DNA of 8,141 bases from positions 1 to 8,141 of the forward strand of contig JAICKZ010000143.1 in NCBI GenBank assembly GCA_025927665.1, written 5' to 3'. The notes below the pieces were generated by a model. The model saw only the letters and a program-made list of their open reading frames with translations. It did not search any database and was not told where the DNA came from. Position 1 is the first letter of the stretch. Every line of letters begins with the position of its first letter. Shown here one piece after another: positions 1-6,735 of the stretch. This stretch comes from Steroidobacteraceae bacterium. GTDB taxonomy: Bacteria > Pseudomonadota > Gammaproteobacteria > Steroidobacterales > Steroidobacteraceae. Both the position numbers and the translations under genes were made by a program.

Positions 1-941
1 CGCTTCGCGCGCGAAATCCTGAGATTGAAATATTGATTTATGTCGATGCCGCCAGCGATCGAACCGCGGAGTTATTGGTGCCTTACGCAGATCAAATTTA
101 TTTGCATGTATCGCCAAAGCGATATGGAAAAACACACGGTATGAATTTGCTAGTGGCGAAAACCCAAGCGCCCTACATATTGTTTACCGATGCCAATGTG
201 ATGATTGATCTGGACGCGATAGAAAATTTACGACGTTACTTCAGCGATCCAAGAGTGGGTTGTGTGTGCGGCAACTTGTTATATACCAACGGTGCGGAAT
301 CCGTGACCGCGGCAACTGGCTCGTTGTATTGGAAATTGGAAGAGCGCATCAAAGCGTTTGAACAGGCAACCGGTTCGGTGATGGGAGCAGATGGTTCGTT
401 ATTCGCTATTCGTCATTATCTCCATCACGCACCACCTGATCATATTATTGATGACATGTATGTATCGTTCCGTATTCTCTGCGATGGATATCGCATTGTG
501 CAGGCGCACGATGTGAAAGCGTATGAAAGATCAGTCACGATTGCGGCAGATGAATTTAAACGCAAAGCACGCATTGCATGCCAGGCATTTAATGTACATC
601 GCTTATTGTGGCCGTTGCTCAAAAAAATGGACACGCTCACTATTTACAAATACATATCGCACAAATTGCTACGTTGGTGGAGCATTTATTTTTTAGCCGC
701 AAGTTTGTTATGCATTGAGTTGGGTTTATTGGCGGCGCAATTGCCTGGTGTGGCGATGATGTTGTTAGCATTGACTGTGTTGACACTCTGGCTTGGCAAA
801 CGCAGTGCAATGACGCCATTTGCTCAAGTGGTGGATATATTACTCAGCTTATTGGGTGCAGGCATTGGTGTTTGGAAGTCAATGCGCGGTGAACAGTATC
901 AAACCTGGCAACCATCTAATTCAGTACTAGAACTGAGTTAA
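1..941 (+). CDS. Family 2 glycosyltransferase, membrane-anchored (5' partial)
   Basis: This is the 3' part of a GT2 (GT-A fold) glycosyltransferase that would transfer a sugar from a nucleotide donor to a lipid-linked intermediate at the cytoplasmic face of the inner membrane. The frame is open from the first complete codon at base 3. The in-frame TTG at 33 is not a credible start, because it falls inside the nucleotide-binding beta strand (IEILIYVDAASDRT). Visible motifs are KRYGKTHGMN, the metal-binding FTDAN at 183-197 (DxN form of DXD), GADGSLFAIR, and the catalytic acid pair DD at 450-455. The usual QxxRW of processive synthases is replaced by RKARI, which favours a single-addition enzyme. 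Hydrophobic segments lie at about 680-800 and 825-875. The missing N-terminus is probably some 50 to 90 residues. The stop abuts the next ATG (TAAATG). Family confidence is high; sugar specificity is unknown. Confidence 0.9.
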   Translation, partial: LRARNPEIEILIYVDAASDRTAELLVPYADQIYLHVSPKRYGKTHGMNLLVAKTQAPYILFTDANVMIDLDAIENLRRYFSDPRVGCVCGNLLYTNGAESVTAATGSLYWKLEERIKAFEQATGSVMGADGSLFAIRHYLHHAPPDHIIDDMYVSFRILCDGYRIVQAHDVKAYERSVTIAADEFKRKARIACQAFNVHRLLWPLLKKMDTLTIYKYISHKLLRWWSIYFLAASLLCIELGLLAAQLPGVAMMLLALTVLTLWLGKRSAMTPFAQVVDILLSLLGAGIGVWKSMRGEQYQTWQPSNSVLELS

Positions 942-2207
942 ATGAGCCTGCAGCCAGAAATTGTTCGGGATATGCAAGGTCCATCAACAGAAGCACGATC
1001 AGGTGTCGCTGCTGCCAATGCACAAGCGAGTATTTTGAAAACAACCGTCGCTGGTCTACAAAAACCAGGCTTTAATTATTCCATCAATGCCTTTCGTGGC
1101 GTTTGCGTGCTATTGGTGTTTTTTTATCATGTCGTAAATTCTGGCTTATTACATGTTGCAGCGCCAAGCACAATATTGACGACTGCTGTCAGACTGTTCT
1201 CAGAATCATGGCGCTATGGTGTCGAGTTATTCTTTATGATCAGTGGCTACGTGATCGTTGCCAGTTTGCGTCGACATCGCAGTATCGGTGCATTCTTACG
1301 TGATCGTTGCATGCGTATTTTTCCTGTGTGGATACCCGTTCATATTGGTTTATTCGCAATCGGTGCATTAACCGGCTGGAAAATTTTTCATGATTTGAAT
1401 GGTCCGCAATTGCTGCTGATATTTTTCTCAAACTTGTTATTGATTCCACCATTGTTGCCGATCCCGGTGACGCATCCGGCTTCATGGTCACTTAGCTACG
1501 AATGGTTATTTTACTTAACCGCAGCAGCCGCGTTCGCATTAGCCACCGCACGAAAATCTCCTGTGGTAATGCGTGGACTATGGATGGCATGGACGGTGGT
1601 TATCCTAACATTACTGTGCTTGATACCACGTGCACTATTTTTCCTACCAGGTGTCATTGTTGCTTGCGGTTGGTTACCACGTTGGTGGGTATCATTTCGC
1701 TGGCCATCACTGAGCATGATCGTATTTTTATTCGCTTGGCGTCTGGTCGATCTTAATTATGCGGAACCAGCGGCCTATTCAATTCTCGCGATTCTCGCAA
1801 GCACAAAAATTATCTATATGTTAATCGCATTCACTGCTGGTCTGCATTTGTTTGCCGGCATCAGTGAAGATCGCGGCTCTATCGTATGGTTACGTGGTCG
1901 CGCGATTCAGTTTCTTGGCACCGTGAGTTATAGCTTTTATCTATGGCATCCCATTGTCATGTTTGTCGTAAAAAAACTTATTACCACGCATATGCAATCG
2001 AGCGTTAATGGCGTTGTCCAAACCATAACTTTCGCGACTGTTTCTTTTGCAGTGGCGCTGGTTATTTCTTGGTTGTCGTATCGATTTATCGAGCAAGGCT
2101 TGGCCAAGGCTTTGCGCCGAATTCTTAGCCAACGTGCCGTTGCCAATACGGTGGCAAGTGATACTTCGTTTGCCACGGTGTTACCAGCGAGAATGGAGGG
2201 CGGCTAA
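942..2207 (+). CDS. Acyltransferase family 3 membrane protein (glycan O-acyltransferase)
   Basis: This 421-residue integral membrane protein belongs to the acyltransferase-3 family (OafA/ExoZ-like), which transfers acetyl or other acyl groups to sugar hydroxyls of surface glycans. Hallmarks are FRG near residue 51 with FFYHV (His63), VELFFMISGY (94-103), the arginine-rich RDRCMRIFP (120-128), SWSLSYEWLFYL (181-192) and SYSFYLWHPI (329-338). About ten hydrophobic segments follow one another to residue 384. In the operon it would decorate the repeat unit made by the neighbouring glycosyltransferases. The chosen ATG directly follows the upstream stop and has no clear Shine-Dalgarno sequence, suggesting translational coupling. 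The first 45 residues are polar and poorly conserved in appearance, so a start at 972 (Met11) is possible. The C-terminal 35 residues are a soluble tail. The acyl group transferred cannot be told from sequence. Confidence 0.92.
   Translation: MSLQPEIVRDMQGPSTEARSGVAAANAQASILKTTVAGLQKPGFNYSINAFRGVCVLLVFFYHVVNSGLLHVAAPSTILTTAVRLFSESWRYGVELFFMISGYVIVASLRRHRSIGAFLRDRCMRIFPVWIPVHIGLFAIGALTGWKIFHDLNGPQLLLIFFSNLLLIPPLLPIPVTHPASWSLSYEWLFYLTAAAAFALATARKSPVVMRGLWMAWTVVILTLLCLIPRALFFLPGVIVACGWLPRWWVSFRWPSLSMIVFLFAWRLVDLNYAEPAAYSILAILASTKIIYMLIAFTAGLHLFAGISEDRGSIVWLRGRAIQFLGTVSYSFYLWHPIVMFVVKKLITTHMQSSVNGVVQTITFATVSFAVALVISWLSYRFIEQGLAKALRRILSQRAVANTVASDTSFATVLPARMEGG
2195..2199 (+). promoter_or_regulatory. 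Ribosome binding site for the GH26-like gene
   Basis: A strong GGAGG lies inside the last codons of the acyltransferase gene, 10 bases before the ATG at 2210. It supports that start and a 2-base gap between the two genes. Confidence 0.75.
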
Positions 2208-2209
2208 CG

Positions 2210-2281
2210 ATGGTGAGAAAAATTTGTTATCTATGTTGTTTAGTCCTGGTCACAGCACTCTATCCGATTTTGAGTAATGCA
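2210..2281 (+). other. Sec signal peptide of the GH26-like hydrolase
   Basis: Residues 1-24 have a basic start (MVRK), a hydrophobic core (ICYLCCLVLVTALYPIL) and a small-residue SNA cleavage site before TQFGVY. No lipobox cysteine sits at the predicted cleavage point, so a soluble exported protein is favoured over a lipoprotein. Confidence 0.75.
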
Positions 2282-3196
2282 ACTCAGTTTGGAGTGTACC
2301 AAGGCAATGGTTGTGATGGCGCCAAGCATTTACCCACTTTCGTAAATTGGTTCGGGCAAAAGCCAGATTTTGTGATGGATTTTTTTGCAGTCGATTCATG
2401 GCAATCGATGATGGACGATGCGAACTGGACAGTACGATGTTGGGCGAAACAGCATATGAAAGTTGTTTTCTCGGTTCCCATGTTGCCACATGGCGATGAC
2501 ACACTGGCGGATGGTGCTGCCGGAAAATTTGACGATCATTTTCGCGACTTGGCCAAGCTGCTGATTAAATATGGTTATGGCGATGCGATCATTCGTCTTG
2601 GTTGGGAATTCAACGGTGGTTGGTATCCATGGGCTGCAAAGAAAGATCCTGAAAACTGGGTGAAATATTGGCGACGTATCGTCACTACGATGCGTTCAGT
2701 AGAAGGCGCCGCATTTCGTTTTGATTGGTGTTCGGCACAGGGATATCAACAGTTGCCAAGCGCCAGTGTTTATCCAGGTGATGACTATGTCGACATCATT
2801 GGCCGCGATACTTACAACCAAACTTGGTCTGCGAATGTTTCAACGCCTGCGCAGCGTTGGAATGATTTGCTGACTCAAGCGTATGGACTAAATTGGTTGC
2901 AGCAATTTGCCAAAGAGCATCACAAACCTATTTCAATTCCAGAATGGGCGACGGGTACCAGGCCCGATGGACATGGCGGTGGTGATGATCCTGAATTCAT
3001 TGCTCGTATGAGTGAATGGATACGTAACAACAATGTTGAATATCACGCTTATTGGGATTATCCAGCTCGGGACTTCAACGGCAAATTATCCGATCAACGT
3101 CAACCGCGCGCAGCGACGCAGTTTCTGCGCAGCTTTGGTTCGAGAGATAGCAATCAGAATAATAAGTTTCCCAATGAACGCGAGCACAAGCAATGA
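2210..3196 (+). CDS. Exported glycoside hydrolase, GH26-like (beta-mannanase/beta-glucanase clan)
   Basis: This 328-residue protein resembles GH26 endo-hydrolases, which are clan GH-A TIM barrels that retain the beta configuration and cut beta-mannan or mixed beta-glucan. A Sec signal peptide (positive MVRK, hydrophobic core, cleavage after LSNA at residue 24) sends it to the periplasm or outside. The barrel spans about residues 26-310. The putative acid/base is Glu133 in RLGWEFNGGWYPW, and the putative nucleophile is Glu245 in PISIPEWATG. YPGDDYVDIIGRDTYN (188-203) is a typical GH26 strand. The residue before the acid/base is Trp132, where classical GH26 enzymes have His, so this is a divergent subgroup and the substrate is uncertain. 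It ends in a short polar tail. Lying between acyltransferase and glycosyltransferase genes, it probably trims, releases or turns over the polymer made by this operon. Its stop overlaps the next start by 4 bases (ATGA). Confidence 0.85.
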   Translation: MVRKICYLCCLVLVTALYPILSNATQFGVYQGNGCDGAKHLPTFVNWFGQKPDFVMDFFAVDSWQSMMDDANWTVRCWAKQHMKVVFSVPMLPHGDDTLADGAAGKFDDHFRDLAKLLIKYGYGDAIIRLGWEFNGGWYPWAAKKDPENWVKYWRRIVTTMRSVEGAAFRFDWCSAQGYQQLPSASVYPGDDYVDIIGRDTYNQTWSANVSTPAQRWNDLLTQAYGLNWLQQFAKEHHKPISIPEWATGTRPDGHGGGDDPEFIARMSEWIRNNNVEYHAYWDYPARDFNGKLSDQRQPRAATQFLRSFGSRDSNQNNKFPNEREHKQ

Positions 3197-4443
3197 ACGC
3201 AGAAAATTTAGCAATTGAAACTGATGTGTTTGTCGCCCCGCGTGTTCGCTGTTTATGGATATCAAGAGATATACCGTTTCCACAAAATGCAGGTGATCGC
3301 ATCTATTCTGCGAATCTTGCTCAAGCATTGGCCAATGCAAATTGCGAAGTTCACTTTCTTGGTTACTTGAATGCTGATGCAGTGCAACCACATTCCAATG
3401 TCAAATGGTTGCGTGTCAGCGGTAAAAAGCGTGGCAGCATTTCTGCATTGCTAAGCAAGAAACCACACATCGCCGCCATGCATGATACCAATGAGTTCCA
3501 ACAACTATTGAAACAACAATTAAAAGATTCATGGGACGCAATCGTACTGGATGGCTACGCTTCTGGCTGGGCTTTGCCGCAATGCCTGGAACTGAAACAG
3601 AATCTTAAGCGTCGTGCGCCAACTCTTATTTATGTTTCGCACAATCATGAAACATCGGTATGGCGTGCAATGAGTCGTGCAACCAAGCTATCTGTTAAAG
3701 GAGTATTGGTGTGGCAAAATTATCTTAAAGTACGCAGGTTGGAACAAGAAATAGTAAAAAATGTTGATGTACTGACGACCATTACAAAAGAAGATGCCCA
3801 GGTTTATAAAGCCGATGCAAAATCTAAGTTTCCCATTACGGTGGTACTGACACCGGGCTATACAAGTACGGCTTCGCAAGCCACACGTAATATCACGCAG
3901 AACACACCGCGTCATGTCGTGCTGTTAGGATCTTTTCATTGGGCTATTAAACAAGAAAACCTGCGTCAATTGATTGCAGCCGCCGATGAGGAGTTTGCCA
4001 AACATAAAATTGTACTAGATGTGATCGGTGATGTTCCTGAGAAGTTACGTGGTGAGTTGTCTGCAACTGCGAAAGCGACTCGCTTTCATGGGTTTGTAAC
4101 TGATCCGGGTAAGCTTTTGGAGAATGCACGTATTGCCGTGGTACCGGAAGTCGTCGGTGGTGGTTTCAAACTTAAATTTCTTGATTATGTGTTTACGCGT
4201 ATGCCAGTGTTCTCACTAACCGCTGCATTGGCCGGTGTCCCATCACAATTATCAAAATATATGATATGCAGTTCGAACCTGCATTCACTGGTTGACACCA
4301 TTGTTCAGCAGATTGATGACGTTGAGACATTGAATGCCTTGCAGATTGGCGCGTATCAAGCCGCCATTCCTTTATTTCGTTGGCAGGATCGCGGTGATGC
4401 GCTCGCCAATCAAATTCGCTCATTGCAAAGTTCACATGAATGA
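3193..4443 (+). CDS. Glycosyltransferase, GT4-like (GT-B fold), degenerate EX7E
   Basis: This 416-residue cytoplasmic GT-B glycosyltransferase would add one sugar to the lipid-linked repeat unit. The N-terminal domain opens with VRCLWISRDIPFP and QNAGDR (31-36), a GT4-style acceptor-side glycine loop, and has SHNHET (149-154) and TITKEDAQ (196-203). The C-terminal donor domain shows LLGSFHW (244-250), VIGDVP (277-282), FHGFVTD (298-304) and PEVVGGGFKLKFLDY (318-332). The last motif aligns with the EX7E region of GT4 enzymes, but Gly323 and Asp331 stand where the two glutamates usually are, as in the GGGFKLK type of GT4 relatives. The start is the ATG inside the upstream stop (ATGA, 4-base overlap). 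Only a weak purine stretch precedes it, so translation is probably coupled. The closest general resemblance is to GT4 enzymes of exopolysaccharide clusters; donor and acceptor are unknown. Confidence 0.87.
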   Translation: MNAENLAIETDVFVAPRVRCLWISRDIPFPQNAGDRIYSANLAQALANANCEVHFLGYLNADAVQPHSNVKWLRVSGKKRGSISALLSKKPHIAAMHDTNEFQQLLKQQLKDSWDAIVLDGYASGWALPQCLELKQNLKRRAPTLIYVSHNHETSVWRAMSRATKLSVKGVLVWQNYLKVRRLEQEIVKNVDVLTTITKEDAQVYKADAKSKFPITVVLTPGYTSTASQATRNITQNTPRHVVLLGSFHWAIKQENLRQLIAAADEEFAKHKIVLDVIGDVPEKLRGELSATAKATRFHGFVTDPGKLLENARIAVVPEVVGGGFKLKFLDYVFTRMPVFSLTAALAGVPSQLSKYMICSSNLHSLVDTIVQQIDDVETLNALQIGAYQAAIPLFRWQDRGDALANQIRSLQSSHE

Positions 4444-5632
4444 AAGAATGAATAAGCCGACCTGGCTGTTTGTGGACGGTGCACAAAACTTCGGTGGCCA
4501 CGAAGTGATGTTGTTGCGTTGGTTGCAGGAACTGTATGCACAAGATCGGGTGTGCGCGATGTTGCTTGCGCGTGCGCAATCAAAATTGTTTGCACAAGGC
4601 TCAGCATATGCACACACAATAGCGTTGCCGATGAACGTGGGATCACAGTCGTCAAGAAATATTTTTAAAATCTTTACGGCAATGATGCGTGACATGCGTA
4701 CTTTTGTAAGCGCTTATAAAAGAGTGCGTCCCACCTTGGTGATTGTGGCTGAAGGGTGTTTATTAGCTCAAGCAACCTTCACTGTGATGTCTTGGTTGTT
4801 GCGCGGTAAAACGATTATTTATGTGCCATTGGTTGAGCCTGCGAAAAACATGGGTTTCGCCAGTGGTCCGTTGCGCGATTGGTTGGTCCGTCATCTGTAT
4901 CGTCATTTGCCAACAGCATGGTTGACTTTGTCGCCGCCATTGGCAACGCAGCTAGCTGCATGGACTGGCATCAAGCAACCTGTATACGTATTGCCAAATG
5001 CATTATCGTCGCAGATTGAGCGCGTGTCGGGGACAAACTCAATTGCGCATCGACCGTTACGCGTATTGGTGTTGGGCCGACTTGATGCACATCAGAAGAA
5101 CCTTGATAGTTTGCTTGGTTATCTCGCACAACGTCCTCAGCTTGGTCAAGAGATGTGCATCAGTTTGGTTGGCGAAGGTCCCTTCGGTCCACAGATGAAG
5201 CAATTTCTTGAAGCCAGACCGACGTTGGCGCGTTGGGTAGTGCTAAAACCTTGGGCAGATACGATTGAGGTAATGACACAACATGATGTGTTATTGCTGG
5301 TGTCACGTTATGAAGGAGTACCCCTTGTCGTGCTGGAAGCAATGGCGTTGGGATTACCAGTGGCAACTACGGATTTGCCGGGAGTACGTGATTTAATAGC
5401 CGCAGAGTGTCGCTTTGATTTCAATGATTTTGAAAAAGCTTTCACGATCTTGCATAGGCTGTCCTTACCACATCATCGCGCCAAGGTGATCGACGATAAT
5501 TTAAGAGCCGTATATTCACGTGCATCTGGCATTGAATTTGCTAGATCTGTGCGTAATCTTACTGATGTGTTGATGAAACTCACTGATCGTAACTTGGTCG
5601 CCGAAGTCGGCGAAGAGATCGTGGATTCATAG
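4436..5632 (+). CDS. Glycosyltransferase family 4 (GT-B fold), retaining
   Basis: This 398-residue GT4 enzyme would transfer a sugar with retention of configuration during repeat-unit assembly in the cytoplasm. The acceptor domain begins WLFVDGAQNFGGHEVML (10-26) with the GGHE loop. The donor domain begins near residue 208 with VLVLGRLDAHQKN and continues with LVGEGP (244-249). The complete EX7E motif is in SRYEGVPLVVLEAMALGLPV (Glu293 and Glu301). I start it at the ATG at 4436, which overlaps the previous gene by 8 bases; a second ATG at 4448 is also possible. The frame stays open back to an ATG at 4334, but that would impose a 110-base overlap and add residues that look like a shadow of the preceding gene. 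Compared with its neighbour it is a canonical family member. Its sugar specificity is unknown. Confidence 0.9.
   Translation: MNERMNKPTWLFVDGAQNFGGHEVMLLRWLQELYAQDRVCAMLLARAQSKLFAQGSAYAHTIALPMNVGSQSSRNIFKIFTAMMRDMRTFVSAYKRVRPTLVIVAEGCLLAQATFTVMSWLLRGKTIIYVPLVEPAKNMGFASGPLRDWLVRHLYRHLPTAWLTLSPPLATQLAAWTGIKQPVYVLPNALSSQIERVSGTNSIAHRPLRVLVLGRLDAHQKNLDSLLGYLAQRPQLGQEMCISLVGEGPFGPQMKQFLEARPTLARWVVLKPWADTIEVMTQHDVLLLVSRYEGVPLVVLEAMALGLPVATTDLPGVRDLIAAECRFDFNDFEKAFTILHRLSLPHHRAKVIDDNLRAVYSRASGIEFARSVRNLTDVLMKLTDRNLVAEVGEEIVDS
5598..5613 (+). repeat. Short perfect inverted repeat near the end of the second GT4 gene
   Basis: TCGCCGA and TCGGCGA are perfect inverted arms separated by AG. As RNA they would give a small hairpin of about 6 pairs with a 4-base loop, 17 bases before the stop codon. 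No T-run follows, so it is not a standard intrinsic terminator, and it also encodes the repeated Val-Ala/Gly-Glu of the protein tail. A role in mRNA stability is only a guess. Confidence 0.35.
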
Positions 5633-5672
5633 TATTTCGCGGTAAAGAATTTAAGATTAATCGATATTGAAC

Positions 5673-5678
5673 AGGAAA
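5673..5678 (+). promoter_or_regulatory. Ribosome binding site for the pyruvyl transferase gene
   Basis: AGGAAA precedes the ATG at 5683 by 4 bases. It lies in the only sizeable intergenic gap of the window (5633-5682, A+T-rich). I see no convincing -35/-10 pair in that gap, so the downstream genes probably share the upstream transcript. Confidence 0.65.
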
Positions 5679-5682
5679 CATT

Positions 5683-6735
5683 ATGAGTTATTTAAGTTTG
5701 GATAGTAGCGCGCCATCGACATCGCAATCAGCGATTAAGCAAGGACCCAGAATTGTCAAGATCGCCGAGCTGGATACCAGTGTGGTGAGTTTAAACCTGG
5801 GTGATCAAATTATTATGGATGCGTCGCGAGCAGTATTGAGAAAGCTATTCCCTGATGCTTTCTACGTTTCATTACCAACGCATGAGTTTTTATTGTGGGA
5901 ATCTTATCGAGTATTAAAGGATTGTGACTACGTTTTTGTCGGTGGCTCCAATCTGCTTAAGTCCTCGATGATGTGGAACAATCAATGGAAGATCTCGCCC
6001 ATCGATTTCTTGAAGAGAAAAAGTTGCATATTGCTCGGTTGTGGCTGGTGGCACTATCAAGCGACTCCGGACTGGTATTCAAAGCTGATGCTGAAGAATA
6101 TTCTGTCCAAAAAACATATGCACGCAGTCCGCGATCAATATTCTTTGCAGCAATTACATGCAGCGAATATTCACAATGTTCTTAATACTGCATGTGTCAC
6201 GATGTGGGGCTTAAACAAGCAACATTGTGCGACAATTCCATCGCAGCGTGCACCACGTGTGGTCACGACCCTCACTGCCTATAACTCGAATCTGGAAGCA
6301 GATCGAGCCACTATTGAATTGATGCTTAAGGAATACGAAGAAGTATTGCTATGGCCACAACAACCCGATGATCTTGCATACGGACTTGGATTGGCTAATG
6401 GCGCGGTAAAAGTTATTTCGCCAAATCTTGCCAGCTATACTGAGTTGTTGCGCGACAATCATGTCGATTATATCGGCTCACGTTTGCATGGTGGAATTCG
6501 TGCACTGCAAATGGGCAAGCGCAGCTTGATTTTGGCGATTGATAATCGTGCGATGGAAATTACCAGAGATACCAACCTTCCGGTCGTCGCTCGCGGCAAT
6601 ATTTCTGCCATACAACAGTGGATCACCGGCTCTGCGCCGACACAGCTCAATCTTCCTGAGCAGGCCATTGCGTCGTGGATGAATCAGTTTGTTGCGGATC
6701 CTAATGCAGCAACGAGGGTTCAGTATGGGAGTTGA
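5683..6735 (+). CDS. Polysaccharide pyruvyl transferase family protein
   Basis: This 350-residue protein belongs to the PS_pyruv_trans family (CsaB/WcaK/GumL/ExoV type), which moves pyruvate from phosphoenolpyruvate onto a sugar as an acidic ketal, acting in the cytoplasm on the lipid-linked repeat unit. Motifs in order are SLNLGDQIIMDAS (36-48), the glycine-rich turn DYVFVGGSN (82-90), the VRDQYS segment (149-154) that matches the family's RDxxS, and the hallmark YIGSRLHGGIRAL (263-275) with His269. Length is normal. The first 20 residues are Ser-rich and probably disordered. A good ribosome binding site supports the start after a 50-base gap. The last 11 bases overlap the flippase gene, so the two are likely coupled. 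A pyruvylated, negatively charged polymer is the expected result; some family members have other roles, so activity is inferred. Confidence 0.88.
   Translation: MSYLSLDSSAPSTSQSAIKQGPRIVKIAELDTSVVSLNLGDQIIMDASRAVLRKLFPDAFYVSLPTHEFLLWESYRVLKDCDYVFVGGSNLLKSSMMWNNQWKISPIDFLKRKSCILLGCGWWHYQATPDWYSKLMLKNILSKKHMHAVRDQYSLQQLHAANIHNVLNTACVTMWGLNKQHCATIPSQRAPRVVTTLTAYNSNLEADRATIELMLKEYEEVLLWPQQPDDLAYGLGLANGAVKVISPNLASYTELLRDNHVDYIGSRLHGGIRALQMGKRSLILAIDNRAMEITRDTNLPVVARGNISAIQQWITGSAPTQLNLPEQAIASWMNQFVADPNAATRVQYGS
6714..6718 (+). promoter_or_regulatory. Ribosome binding site that fixes the flippase start
   Basis: GAGGG sits 6 bases before the ATG at 6725, inside the end of the pyruvyl transferase gene. 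It supports the 11-base overlap rather than a later start. Confidence 0.7.

Noticed and set aside
33..941. Full-length glycosyltransferase starting at the TTG at 33
   Set aside because: The frame is open to the window edge and the upstream codons continue the conserved beta strand, so the gene is truncated by the window rather than starting here.
4334..4435. An upstream in-frame ATG that would lengthen the second GT4 protein by 34 residues
   Set aside because: It would overlap the preceding gene by 110 bases, and the added residues do not resemble a GT4 N-terminus. The recognisable domain begins just after the ATG at 4436.
4193..4579. A 128-codon open frame on the minus strand
   Set aside because: It is antisense to the junction of two convincing GT4 genes and its translation has no recognisable motif.
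5598..5613. Intrinsic terminator at the end of the second GT4 gene
   Set aside because: The hairpin is short, inside the coding sequence and not followed by a run of T, so termination is unlikely.
5633..5682. Sigma-70-type promoter before the pyruvyl transferase gene
   Set aside because: A+T-rich candidates such as TAAGAT and GATATT occur, but none has a credible -35 box at 16 to 18 bases.
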